Source: an uncultured Lysobacteraceae bacterium (GTDB lineage Bacteria; Pseudomonadota; Gammaproteobacteria; Xanthomonadales; Xanthomonadaceae). Taken from it: 64,000 bases of DNA. The notes beneath the pieces were generated by a model. It was not told the DNA's origin, ran no database searches, and was given only the letters and a program-made list of their open reading frames with translations. Below, piece after piece: positions 24,700 through 33,208 of the stretch. Numbering within the stretch: position 1 is the first letter of the stretch; each line of letters opens with the position of its first letter. Where the stretch lies: contig CADECF010000009.1 in NCBI GenBank assembly GCA_902825775.1, positions 1 through 64,000 of the forward strand. The letters run 5' to 3'. The position numbers and the translations under genes were made by a program.

Positions 24700-24780
24700 G
24701 TAGGAGCGGCTTCAGCCGCGAGCTCTTTCTTGGAGATTGCGGCGATCGAGCAAAAGCTCGCGGCTGAAGCCGCTCCTACA
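24699..24780. repeat. REP-like inverted pair
   Basis: TGTAGGAGCGGCTTCAGCCG and CGGCTGAAGCCGCTCCTACA arms are exact mirror images, with a spacer of about 40 bases. It stands between the terminator and the ABC transporter gene. Confidence 0.9.
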
Positions 24781-24803
24781 AAAGCCCTATCGAACCCGAT
24801 CAC

Positions 24804-26723
24804 ATGACCGACCCCGGCCTCGGGCACAATCCCCCGATGCCGACCGCTGCCCCGCCCGCCGCAGAACTCAAGCCGCCGCAACGCAACGGCAACCCCAGCC
24901 TGCGCGAACGCTTCAACGCGATGCGCAATCTGCCGCCGTTCCTGCGCCAGATCTGGGCGACCAGTCCGGCGCTGACCATCACCAGCCTCGGCCTGCGCCT
25001 GATCCGCGCGCTGATGCCGGTGGTCACGCTCTACATCGGCAAGCTGATCATCGACGAAGTGGTCCGCTTGGTCGGCGCAGGCGTCAGCTTCGACAGCCTG
25101 ACCCCCGCCTGGCAAAGCGGCCAGCTCAATCATCTGTTGCTATTGCTGGGCGTGGAATTCGGCCTGGCGATCGCTTCCGACTTGCTCGGCCGCATCGTCA
25201 ACTACGCCGATTCGCTGCTGTCGGAACTGTTCACCAATGCCACCAGCGTGCGGCTGATGGAGCATGCAGCCACGCTCGATCTCGAAGATTTCGAGGATCC
25301 CGACCTGCAGGACAAACTCGATCGCGCGCGCCGCCAGACGATGGGGCGGATGAGCCTGATGAGCCAGCTGTTCGGCCAGGCCCAGGACGCGATCACCGTG
25401 GTCAGCTTCGCCGCGGGCCTGCTGGTCTACGCGCCGTGGCTGATCCTGCTGCTCGCGGTGGCGCTGATTCCCGCTTTCGTCGGCGAAGCGCATTTCAATG
25501 CGATGAATTATTCGCTGAATTTCCAATGGACGCCCGAACGGCGGCAGTTGGAATACCTGCGCCAGATGGGCGCCAGCGTGGAAACGGCCAAGGAAGTGAA
25601 GATCTTCAATCTTCATACCTTCCTGATCGAGCGCTATCGTTTCCTTGCCGACAAATTCTTCAAGGCCAGCCGCGCATTGGCCAAGCGGCGCGCCTTCTGG
25701 GGCACGCTGCTGGCGGCGCTCGGCACGCTGGGCTATTACGTCGCTTATGGCTATATCGCCTGGCGCACCGTGAAAGGCGATTTCTCGATCGGCGACCTCA
25801 CCTTCCTGGCCGGCAGCTTCCGGCGTTTGCGGCAATTGCTGGAGAGCCTGCTGATCGGGTTTTCGCAGGTCGCGGGGCAAGCCTTGTATCTGGACGATTT
25901 GTTCTCGTTCTTCGAAATCGAGCCTGAAATCGCATCGCCGCCCGATGCGGTGCCCGTGCCGCGGCCGATCGCGCACGGCTTCGCGTTCGAGAACGTCGGC
26001 TTCCGCTATCCGGACGCCGAAAAATGGGCGCTGCGCAATCTCGAATTCGAATTGCGCGCCGGCGAAGTGCTGGCGCTGGTCGGCGAGAACGGCGCCGGCA
26101 AAACCACTTTGGTCAAGCTACTGGCGCGTCTTTACGACCCGGACGAAGGCCGCATCCTGCTCGACGGACGCGACCTGCGCGAGTACGGCTTGGAAGACCT
26201 GCGCGCCAACATCGGCGTGATCTTCCAGGATTTCGTCCGCTACCACCTGAGCGCGGGCGAAAACATCGGCGTCGGCCAGGTCGACGCGATGAACGACGAA
26301 ACGCGCATCCGCGAAGCCGCGCGCCGGGCGATGGCCGACGAGGTCATCGACGGCCTGCCGAGAGGTTACGACCAACTGATCGGCCGCCGCTTCAAGACCG
26401 GCGTGGACCTGTCCGGCGGCCAATGGCAGAAGATCGCGATCGCCCGCGCCTATATGCGCGATGCGCAGGTGATGATCCTCGACGAACCCACCGCGGCGCT
26501 GGATGCGCGCAGCGAATTCGAAGTGTTCCAGCGTTTCAAGGAACTCAGCGACGACCGCACCGCGGTGCTGATCTCGCACCGCTTCTCCAGCGTACGCATG
26601 GCCGACCGCATTCTGGTGCTGGCCGAAGGCCGGCTCGAGGCTTCGGGCACGCATGAGCAATTGCTCGCGCAGGGCGGGCGGTATGCGGAATTGTTCGAGT
26701 TGCAGGCATCGGGGTATCGCTGA
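24804..26723 (+). CDS. ABC exporter, fused permease and ATPase
   Basis: The 639-aa half-transporter has a permease domain (about 50-370) with several membrane helices, such as LLLLLGVEFGLAIASDLLG and WLILLLAVALIPAFV. The ATPase domain follows, with Walker A GENGAGKTT near residue 430, signature LSGGQWQK near 533, Walker B MILDEPTAALD and the switch His in LISHRFSS. It probably works as a homodimer. Substrate is unknown; the sequence resembles general multidrug or lipid-type exporters. Met at 24837 is an alternative start. It stands alone between repeats. Confidence 0.92.
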   Translation: MTDPGLGHNPPMPTAAPPAAELKPPQRNGNPSLRERFNAMRNLPPFLRQIWATSPALTITSLGLRLIRALMPVVTLYIGKLIIDEVVRLVGAGVSFDSLTPAWQSGQLNHLLLLLGVEFGLAIASDLLGRIVNYADSLLSELFTNATSVRLMEHAATLDLEDFEDPDLQDKLDRARRQTMGRMSLMSQLFGQAQDAITVVSFAAGLLVYAPWLILLLAVALIPAFVGEAHFNAMNYSLNFQWTPERRQLEYLRQMGASVETAKEVKIFNLHTFLIERYRFLADKFFKASRALAKRRAFWGTLLAALGTLGYYVAYGYIAWRTVKGDFSIGDLTFLAGSFRRLRQLLESLLIGFSQVAGQALYLDDLFSFFEIEPEIASPPDAVPVPRPIAHGFAFENVGFRYPDAEKWALRNLEFELRAGEVLALVGENGAGKTTLVKLLARLYDPDEGRILLDGRDLREYGLEDLRANIGVIFQDFVRYHLSAGENIGVGQVDAMNDETRIREAARRAMADEVIDGLPRGYDQLIGRRFKTGVDLSGGQWQKIAIARAYMRDAQVMILDEPTAALDARSEFEVFQRFKELSDDRTAVLISHRFSSVRMADRILVLAEGRLEASGTHEQLLAQGGRYAELFELQASGYR

Positions 26724-26744
26724 GCTTTGCTTGCGTCTTTGCTT

Positions 26745-26864
26745 TTAGCCGTCATTCCCGCGAAGGCTGGACGCCAGCGACTTATCGCTTTCTGCACGGC
26801 TCGACGCGATCCGTTATGTCGCGCGCCCTCACCCAACCCTCTCCCGCAAGCGGGAGAGGGCTAA
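26745..26864. repeat. Two repeat families in intergenic gap
   Basis: TTAGCCGTCATTCCCGCGAA (26745) belongs to the GGATTCCCGCC family. GCGCGCCCTCACCCAACCCT followed by CTCCCGCAAGCGGGAG (to 26861) is the CCCTCTCCCGC hairpin family. The ABC gene and the NYN gene share the same strand across them. Confidence 0.8.
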
Positions 26865-26880
26865 AAGCTCAGGAGGCCCC

Positions 26881-27606
26881 ATGCCCACCCCGACTCGCGT
26901 TCCCAGACTGGCCCTGCTGATCGACGCCGACAACGCCAACGCCGAGCGCCTGCCGCAATTGCTGGCGGAGATCGCCAAGTACGGCAACGCCAGCGTGCGC
27001 CGCGCCTACGGCAACTGGACCTCCGGACACCTGAGCGGCTGGAAGGCCGGCCTGCTGAGCCATTCCATCCAACCGATACAGCAGTTCAACTACACCACCG
27101 GCAAGAACGCTACCGACAGCGCGCTGATCATCGATGCCATGGATCTGCTCTACGGCGGCCATCTGGACGGGTTCTGCATCGCCTCGAGCGACAGCGACTT
27201 CACTCGCCTGGCCGCGCGCATCCGCGAGCAGGGCCTCACCGTGTACGGATTCGGCGAGCGCAAGACGCCGCAAGCCTTCGTCGCCGCCTGCGACAAGTTC
27301 GTCTACACGGAAAACCTGGGCGACAACGAGCCCAAGGCCGCATCGCCGACGCCGGTCAAGCTGAAACGCGACAAAGTGTTGGACAAGCTGCTGCGCGAAG
27401 CCGTCGAAGCCGCTTCCGACGATGCCGGATGGGCGCATCTGGGCGCGGTCGGCAGCAACCTCATCCGCTTGGCCTCCGATTTCGACGCGCGCACGTACGG
27501 TTTTGCGAAACTGAAAGACCTCGTCGCCGCCCATCCCGGCTACGAAGTCGAAGTGCGTCCAGGCAGCGACGGCAAACCCAACGCGGTTTTCGTGCGCAGC
27601 GTCTGA
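26881..27606 (+). CDS. NYN-domain putative ribonuclease with OST-HTH domain
   Basis: The 241-aa protein has a PIN-like NYN domain (about 8-145). LLIDADNANAERL holds the first metal Asp, TDSALIIDAMDLL the middle acidic cluster and ASSDSDFTRLAARIREQG the last. The C-terminal part (about 160-240) resembles a LOTUS/OST-HTH RNA-binding domain (DAGWAHLGAVGSNLIRLASDFDART...LVAAHPGYEV). This pairing suggests RNA cleavage or turnover. GGAGG lies 8 bases before the ATG. It is a stand-alone gene flanked by repeats. Confidence 0.9.
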   Translation: MPTPTRVPRLALLIDADNANAERLPQLLAEIAKYGNASVRRAYGNWTSGHLSGWKAGLLSHSIQPIQQFNYTTGKNATDSALIIDAMDLLYGGHLDGFCIASSDSDFTRLAARIREQGLTVYGFGERKTPQAFVAACDKFVYTENLGDNEPKAASPTPVKLKRDKVLDKLLREAVEAASDDAGWAHLGAVGSNLIRLASDFDARTYGFAKLKDLVAAHPGYEVEVRPGSDGKPNAVFVRSV

Positions 27607-27644
27607 CGCTCAAATACAAACGTCCTCCCCCTTTCGGTTTCTGC

Positions 27645-27682
27645 TTAGCCGTCATTCTCGCGAAGGCGGGAATGACGGCTGA
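27645..27682. repeat. Short inverted repeat, GGAATGACGGC family
   Basis: TAGCCGTCATTCTCGCGAAG and CGGGAATGACGGCTGA arms form a near-perfect hairpin in the convergent gap between the NYN and DUF488 genes. Confidence 0.8.
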
Positions 27683-27691
27683 GAGCAAAAG

Positions 27692-28246
27692 CTAGAACAA
27701 CCCGGCCTGCGGATCCGGTGGCAGCGAATACTCCAACCGACCGTCCACAACCCGCGCCGCCGACGTGTACGGATGCGGTTCAGCGCGCCCCGGCGCCATC
27801 AAATGGATCACTTCCCAGCCGCGCGATTTGAAGTCGTCCGCGATCAGGCCGCGATGGCATTGCCACCACACCGCTTCGGCGCACATCACTGCCGTGCGCT
27901 GGGCGCTCGCCAGCGTTTCGAGCCGGGTCCGCGCTGCAACGTAACCGTCGCTGGCCATGTAGTCCGCATAACCGCGGAAGCCCGCATTGCGCCAGGCCGT
28001 GTTCGGCGAATCCGGATGCGCCGGCCGGCGTCCTCCGAGATCCGGCATCGCCTGGTAAGCGATGCCGGCTTCGGGCAGCGCCCGCGCCATCGTCTCGCCG
28101 AAGAATTGCGGATGGCGCCGCGAGCCCGCGAAGCGCCGCACGTCGGCCAGCACGGCGATCTCCGCCTCGCGCAGCATGGCGACGAAATCTTCCCATTCGC
28201 GGGTCGAATGGCCGATGGTCCAGAGCGTCCGCATCGCCGCCAGCAT
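27692..28246 (-). CDS. DUF488-family protein
   Basis: The protein (about 184 aa) carries the DUF488 motifs: LWTIGHSTREWEDF near the start, VLADVRRFAGSRRHPQF, and MCAEAVWWQCHRGLIADDF, where a Cys-Ala-Glu and a Cys-His-Arg form the presumed active site. Some family members are linked to nucleic-acid or stress functions, but no reaction is established. The start could be 28246 or the Met at 28234; the open frame extends to 28315. It is divergent from fpr. Confidence 0.87.
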   Translation of the reverse strand: MLAAMRTLWTIGHSTREWEDFVAMLREAEIAVLADVRRFAGSRRHPQFFGETMARALPEAGIAYQAMPDLGGRRPAHPDSPNTAWRNAGFRGYADYMASDGYVAARTRLETLASAQRTAVMCAEAVWWQCHRGLIADDFKSRGWEVIHLMAPGRAEPHPYTSAARVVDGRLEYSLPPDPQAGLF

Positions 28247-28323
28247 AGGCCGCCGCCCTCTCAGGAGATGAGAACGGCTCTCATCCGGTACAATAGGCCC
28301 GATTCCCCTGCGCAACCCACTTC

Positions 28324-29118
28324 ATGTCTTCCGCATTTGGCACCGAGACGGTGCTGGATGTCCGTCACTGGACGGACGATTACTTCAGCTTCACCACCAC
28401 CCGCGACGACGGTTTCCGTTTCGAGAACGGCCAGTTCGTGATGATCGGCCTGGAAATCGACGGCCGCCCTTTGCTGCGCGCGTATTCGATCGCCAGCGCC
28501 AACTGGGAAGAGCAGCTCGAGTTCTTCAGCATCAAGGTGCCCAACGGCCCGCTGACTTCGCGGCTCAAGGCGATCCGCCCCGGCGACAGCGTGCTGATCG
28601 GGCGCAAACCCACCGGCACGCTGCTGATCCACGATCTGCATCCGGGCCGCAATCTGTACTTGCTGGGTAGCGGCACCGGGTTGGCGCCGTGGCTGGCGGT
28701 GATCAAAGATCCTGAAACCTACGAACGTTTCGACAAGATCGTGCTGGCCCACGGCGTGCGCAGCGCGGGCGATCTGGCTTATCGCGATTACATCCTCAAC
28801 GAGCTGCCGCGCCACGAATTCCTGGGCGAGCAGATCGCCGCCAAATTGAAGTACTACCCGGCCGTCACGCGCGAACATTTCGAATTCGCGGGCCGCGACC
28901 AGCGCGGCCGCCTGACCGAACTGATGGACAGCGGACGGATGCAGGCACAACTGGGCATCGAAGCGCTGGACGGCGAACACGACCGCGCCATGATCTGCGG
29001 CAGCCCGCAGATGCTGGCCGACTTCCGCGCCATCCTCGACGCCCGCGGCTTCAGCGCGGCGCCGCGAATCGGGGTGCCGGGCCAGTACGTGTTCGAGCGC
29101 GCTTTCGTCGAGAAATAA
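28324..29118 (+). CDS. fpr: Ferredoxin-NADP(+) reductase
   Basis: The 264-aa flavoenzyme moves electrons between NADPH and ferredoxin or flavodoxin. FAD is bound by RAYSIAS (residues 54-60), and VPNGPLTSRL follows. NADP is bound by LLGSGTGLAPWLAVI near 118 and the MICGSPQML segment near 222. The C-terminus (YVFERAFVEK) is the bacterial Fpr type with a terminal Lys. It may support Fe-S repair and redox stress, alongside the glutathione peroxidase further on. Confidence 0.95.
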   Translation: MSSAFGTETVLDVRHWTDDYFSFTTTRDDGFRFENGQFVMIGLEIDGRPLLRAYSIASANWEEQLEFFSIKVPNGPLTSRLKAIRPGDSVLIGRKPTGTLLIHDLHPGRNLYLLGSGTGLAPWLAVIKDPETYERFDKIVLAHGVRSAGDLAYRDYILNELPRHEFLGEQIAAKLKYYPAVTREHFEFAGRDQRGRLTELMDSGRMQAQLGIEALDGEHDRAMICGSPQMLADFRAILDARGFSAAPRIGVPGQYVFERAFVEK

Positions 29119-29127
29119 ATCCTGCCT

Positions 29128-29277
29128 TTGTGGGAGCGGCTTTCGTGGGAGCGGCTTTTGTGGGAGCGGCTTCAGCCGCGAGCTTTTCAAGATACCGACG
29201 AAACCATATCAAGAGCTCGCGGCTGAAGCCGCTCCCACAAAAGCCGCTCCCACGAAAGCCGCTCCTACAAAAGCCGC
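29128..29277. repeat. Nested REP-like palindrome with triplicated ends
   Basis: Three tandem units of (TT)GTGGGAGCGGCTTT lead into a full REP arm. On the other side, the mirror arm is followed by CCGCTCCCACGAAAG and CCGCTCCTACAAAAG units. The whole 150 bases can fold into one long hairpin. It lies between the fpr stop and the convergent glutathione peroxidase stop. Confidence 0.9.
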
Positions 29278-29290
29278 CTCGCAAACCAGA

Positions 29291-29773
29291 TCAACCCAAA
29301 GCGGCTTCGATGTCCTTCGCCAGCGACTCGGGCGTATCGGTCGGCGCGTACCGCTTCAGCACGCTGCCGTCGCGGCCGACCAGGAACTTGGTGAAGTTCC
29401 ACTTGATCCCATCGAAGCCCAGCAGACCGCCCTTTTCGTCCTTCAGCCATTTCCACAACGGATGCGCGGCGGAGCCGTTCACGTCGATTTTGGCGAACAT
29501 CGGAAAGTCGACGTCGTACGTCAGCGAACAGAATTCCTTGATCTCGGCCTCGTTGCCCGGCTCCTGATGGCCGAACTGGTCGCAAGGAAAACCCAGCACC
29601 ACCAAGCCGCGATCGCGGTAGTCCTGCCACAACTTTTCCAGGCCGGCGTATTGCGGCGTGAAGCCGCACTTGGAAGCCACGTTGACGATCAGCAGCACCT
29701 TGCCGCGATAGTCGGCCAACGGACGCGTCTGGCCGTCGATGTCGGCGGCGCTGAAATCGTAAGCGGTGGTCAT
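29291..29773 (-). CDS. Glutathione peroxidase family protein
   Basis: The 160-aa thiol peroxidase uses Cys36 in NVASKCGFTPQY as the peroxidatic residue instead of selenocysteine. GFPCDQFG (Cys64), Gln and WNFTKFL complete the catalytic tetrad region. Cys82 in KEFCS could be the resolving Cys, so the donor may be thioredoxin rather than glutathione, as in many bacterial and plant homologues. It reduces hydroperoxides in the cytosol. The gene is divergent from a membrane protein gene. Confidence 0.94.
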   Translation of the reverse strand: MTTAYDFSAADIDGQTRPLADYRGKVLLIVNVASKCGFTPQYAGLEKLWQDYRDRGLVVLGFPCDQFGHQEPGNEAEIKEFCSLTYDVDFPMFAKIDVNGSAAHPLWKWLKDEKGGLLGFDGIKWNFTKFLVGRDGSVLKRYAPTDTPESLAKDIEAALG

Positions 29774-29863
29774 GGATACGCTCCGTGGCGGGCGTCCAGT
29801 CTACTGCACGCGCGGGCCGGGCCACGGCTTGCGGACCCGGTACGCGGTGGCCACAATCCTGGC

Positions 29864-30460
29864 ATGGACCCCGCCCCGCATACGGATTCGCTGGCCAGCC
29901 TATTCCTGCATGTGCGGGTGCTGTTGGGCATGGTGGTGGGCCTGGGGCTGACCCATCTGATCCGCCATTTCGCGCGGATCATCGATCGTCCGGTGCGCGA
30001 ACGCGCTTACTGGGTGCATCTGGTGTGGGCGGTGTCGATGTTCCTCTATCTGTTGCACTTCTGGTGGTGGGAATTCCGCCTGTCCGGGACGGTGCACTGG
30101 ACCTTCATGCTGTATTTGTACGTGGCGTTGTACGCACTGCTGCTGTACTTGTTGTGCGCGATTATTTTTCCCGACAGTCTCGAAGGCTATTCGGGCTACG
30201 AAGATTATTTCTATTCGCGGCGCAAATGGTTCTTCGGCCTGCTGGGTTTGGCGTACGTGGTGGACCTGGGCGATACCTGGATCAAAGGCCGGGAGTATTT
30301 GGGAAGTTTCGGTCCGGAATTGGAATTGCGCAGCCTGGCCTATGTCGTGCTGTGCCTGGTCGCCATCGTCACGCCGAACAAGCGGTTCCATGCGGCGTTT
30401 GCGGTGGTTGGACTGCTTTACCAGATGTCCTGGATCATCCGGCAGTTCGAGACGCTTTAA
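29864..30460 (+). CDS. Uncharacterised polytopic membrane protein
   Basis: The 198-aa protein has about six membrane helices (for example LLGMVVGLGLTHLI, HLVWAVSMFLYLLHFWWW, FMLYLYVALYALLLYLLCAII, FFGLLGLAYVVDL and LAYVVLCLVAIV). Between them is a polar, Tyr-rich loop, GYSGYEDYFYSRRKWF. I recognise no named family. The ATG at 29864 gives a hydrophobic start without the Arg-rich read-through sequence upstream. There are no clear neighbours in an operon. Confidence 0.75.
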   Translation: MDPAPHTDSLASLFLHVRVLLGMVVGLGLTHLIRHFARIIDRPVRERAYWVHLVWAVSMFLYLLHFWWWEFRLSGTVHWTFMLYLYVALYALLLYLLCAIIFPDSLEGYSGYEDYFYSRRKWFFGLLGLAYVVDLGDTWIKGREYLGSFGPELELRSLAYVVLCLVAIVTPNKRFHAAFAVVGLLYQMSWIIRQFETL

Positions 30461-30700
30461 GCCGTCATTCCCGCGAAGGCGGGACTGTGGAGGCAGGGAT
30501 GCCGGAACAACATTTGCGGAGCAAATGGCCCGAAGGGCAGGTCGCAGGAGCGGCCTGTAATCCAGTGACTTTATGGCCTCTCCAGATCGCTGCGAGGCGA
30601 TCTGTCATCCCGCGCGCCCTCACCCCACCCTCTCCCGCAAGCGGGAGAGGGCTCAAGCCAAGTCACTGGATTCCCGCCTTCGCGGGAATGACGGCTAAAA
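30461..30700. repeat. Repeat-filled intergenic stretch
   Basis: The gap from 30461 to 30793 holds no gene. It contains GCCGTCATTCCCGCGAAGGC (30461), a CCCTCTCCCGC hairpin unit at 30601-30652, and CACTGGATTCCCGCCTTCGC ending in GAATGACGGC (to 30695). The outer units form an inverted pair about 200 bases apart. The remaining 90 bases before the peptidase gene should contain its promoter. Confidence 0.82.
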
Positions 30701-30793
30701 AAGCCAGCCAAAGCCCCCTGCCGAAAGTCACAGGTGGCCCGCCCCCGCGGCCTGGGCTAGGCTGGGCGCCACTTTCCGGACAATGCCCACTCC

Positions 30794-33001
30794 ATGAAGC
30801 ATCCGCTGACACTCGCGCTGACCGTGGCCATCGCCGCCCTCGCCTCCACCGCCTGCAACAAAGCCCCTACCCCCGTGAACGAAACCGCCACCGCCGCGCC
30901 CGCCGCCGCCGAATCCAATCCCTTCTTCGCAGAAAGCCCGCTGCCGCTGCATTACCCGCAGTTCGACAAGATCAAAGACAGCGATTTCGGTCCGGCTTTC
31001 GACCGCGGCATGGATGAGGAATTGAAGGAAGTCGCCGCGGTCGCCGACAGCGCCGACAAGCCGACCTTCGACAACACCATCCTGGCGCTGGAGAAATCCG
31101 GCCGCACCCTGTACCGCGCCCGGGTCGTCTTCGACAACCTGGTCGGCGCCGACACCAACGAAACCCGCGACAAACTGGACGCCGATTACGCACCGAAGTT
31201 CGCCGCCCACCGCGACGCGATCCGGCTCAATTCGAAACTGTTCGCCCGCATCCAGGCGTTGTACGACGAACGCGCCTCGCTCGGCCTCGACGCGCAGGGC
31301 GTGCGCCTGATCGAACGCTATTACAGCGACTTCGTCCGCGCCGGCGCCAAGTTGTCCGAAGCCGACAAAACCAAGCTGAAGGCGATGAACGCCGAACTGG
31401 CCACGCTGGGCACGCAGTTCAGCCAGAACGTGCTGGCCGAGGTCAACGATTCGGCGATCGCGGTCGACACCAAGGAAGAACTGGACGGTCTGCCCCCGGA
31501 ACAGATCACCGCCGCCGCAGACGAAGCCAAGAAGCGCAAGCTCGACGGCAAATACGTGCTGACCCTGCTCAACACCACCGGCCAGCCGCCCGAGGCGCAA
31601 CTGACCAACCGCGCCACACGCGAAAAACTGCATAAGGCCTCGGTCGCGCGCGGCAGTCGCGGCAACAAGTTCGACAACACCGAGATCGTCGCCAAGGTGA
31701 CCAAGCTGCGCGCCGAGCGCGCCAAAATGATGGGCTACCCCAACTACGCGGCCTTCGTGCTCGAGGACGAAACCGCCAAGACCCCGGAAGCCGTCAACAA
31801 GATGCTCGGCCAGCTCGCGCCGGCCGCCGTGGCCAACGCCAAGCGCGAAGCCGCCGACCTGCAGGCCATGATCGACAAAGAACAGGCCGCCAAGGGCGAG
31901 CCGACGTTCCAATTGCAGCCGTGGGATTGGTCCTACTACACCGAGAAAGTGCGCGCGGAGAAGTACAACTTCGACGAATCCCAGCTCAAACCCTATCTCG
32001 AGATGAAGAACGTGCTCGAGAACGGCGTGTTCTACGCCGCCGGCCAGTTGTACGGCCTGAAGTTCAAACAGCGCACCGATCTGCCGGTCTATAATCCCGA
32101 CGTCACCGTGTACGACGTGTTCGACGCCGACGGCAAGCAGCTGGCGATCTTCATCGCCGACATGTACGCACGCCCGTCCAAGCGCGGCGGCGCGTGGATG
32201 AATTCGTACGTCGACCAGAGCGAGATGTTCGGCACGCTGCCGGTGGTCGCCAACCATCTCAACATCCCTAAACCACCGGCCGGCCAGCCGACGCTGCTGA
32301 CCTGGGATGAAGTGACCACGATGTTCCACGAGTTCGGCCACGCTCTGCACGGCATGTTCTCGAACGTGAAATATCCGTATTTCACCGGCACCAGCGTGCC
32401 GCGCGATTTCGTCGAGTATCCGTCGCAGGTCAACGAGATGTGGGCCGACTGGCCGTCGATCCTGGCCAACTACGCCAAGCACTACCAGACCGGCGAAGCG
32501 ATGCCCAAGGAACTGCTGGACAAGGTGCTGGCGAGCGCCAAGTTCAACCAGGGCTTCGCCACCACCGAATACCTGGGCGCAGCGATGCTGGACCAGAACT
32601 GGCACCAGTTCGCCAGCCCGGACCAGGTGCCCGAGGCGAAAGGCGTGATGGCTTTCGAGGCCGCGGCGCTGAAGAAGGACGGCGTCGACTATCCGCCGGT
32701 GCCGCCGCGTTACCGCACCCCGTATTTCAGCCACATCATGGGCGGCTACGCGGCCGGCTACTACGCCTACATCTGGTCGGAAGTGCTCGACGCCAACAGC
32801 GTGGAGTGGATGAAGCAGCACGGCGGCCTGACCCGCGCCAACGGCGACCACTTCCGTAAGACATTGCTGTCGCAGGGCGGCAGCAAGGATGCGCTGCAAC
32901 TGTTCCGCGATTTTGCGGGGCACGATCCGAAGATCGAGCCGCTGCTGGAGAAGCGCGGGTTGACCGCGTCGTCCGGCGATGCGAAGCCTGCGAAGCAGTA
33001 A
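30794..33001 (+). CDS. dcp: M3-family peptidyl-dipeptidase Dcp, lipoprotein form
   Basis: The 735-aa zinc peptidase removes dipeptides from peptide C-termini. The zinc motif HEFGHALHG is at about residue 513, with the third ligand Glu about 25-30 residues later. The mouth motif PRYRTPYFSHIMGGYAAGYYAY is at about 635-656. The N-terminus carries a lipobox ASTAC (Cys21), so the enzyme is probably lipidated and periplasmic, unlike the mainly cytosolic E. coli Dcp. A Lys/Ala-rich tail follows the catalytic domain. Single gene. Confidence 0.95.
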   Translation: MKHPLTLALTVAIAALASTACNKAPTPVNETATAAPAAAESNPFFAESPLPLHYPQFDKIKDSDFGPAFDRGMDEELKEVAAVADSADKPTFDNTILALEKSGRTLYRARVVFDNLVGADTNETRDKLDADYAPKFAAHRDAIRLNSKLFARIQALYDERASLGLDAQGVRLIERYYSDFVRAGAKLSEADKTKLKAMNAELATLGTQFSQNVLAEVNDSAIAVDTKEELDGLPPEQITAAADEAKKRKLDGKYVLTLLNTTGQPPEAQLTNRATREKLHKASVARGSRGNKFDNTEIVAKVTKLRAERAKMMGYPNYAAFVLEDETAKTPEAVNKMLGQLAPAAVANAKREAADLQAMIDKEQAAKGEPTFQLQPWDWSYYTEKVRAEKYNFDESQLKPYLEMKNVLENGVFYAAGQLYGLKFKQRTDLPVYNPDVTVYDVFDADGKQLAIFIADMYARPSKRGGAWMNSYVDQSEMFGTLPVVANHLNIPKPPAGQPTLLTWDEVTTMFHEFGHALHGMFSNVKYPYFTGTSVPRDFVEYPSQVNEMWADWPSILANYAKHYQTGEAMPKELLDKVLASAKFNQGFATTEYLGAAMLDQNWHQFASPDQVPEAKGVMAFEAAALKKDGVDYPPVPPRYRTPYFSHIMGGYAAGYYAYIWSEVLDANSVEWMKQHGGLTRANGDHFRKTLLSQGGSKDALQLFRDFAGHDPKIEPLLEKRGLTASSGDAKPAKQ

Positions 33002-33030
33002 TCGATTGCGGGAAGCAGGGAACCGCACCA

Positions 33031-33200
33031 TTCCTTCTCCCATCGGGAGAAGGTGGCGCGGAGCGCCGGATGAGGGTTCGGCGGAGTTGCGTCGTTGCGC
33101 TCATGTCGTGGATCGTGAGCACACGAACATCTATGCGATTCGATGCAACCTCGCTTCGCCGCACCCTCACCCCAACCCCTCTCCCGGCGGGAGAGGGGCT
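33031..33200. repeat. Two hairpin repeats after dcp
   Basis: CCTTCTCCCATCGGGAGAAG (33031) and GCACCCTCACCCCAACCCCT followed by CTCCCGGCGGGAGAGGGG (33161-33198) each form a hairpin. They sit in the convergent gap between dcp and glpQ and could end both transcripts. Confidence 0.8.
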
Positions 33201-33208
33201 TGTGAGCT

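Noticed and set aside
29128-29277. Possible CRISPR array because of repeated units
   Set aside because: The units are palindromic, unevenly spaced and mirrored, with no unique spacers of constant length and no cas genes nearby.
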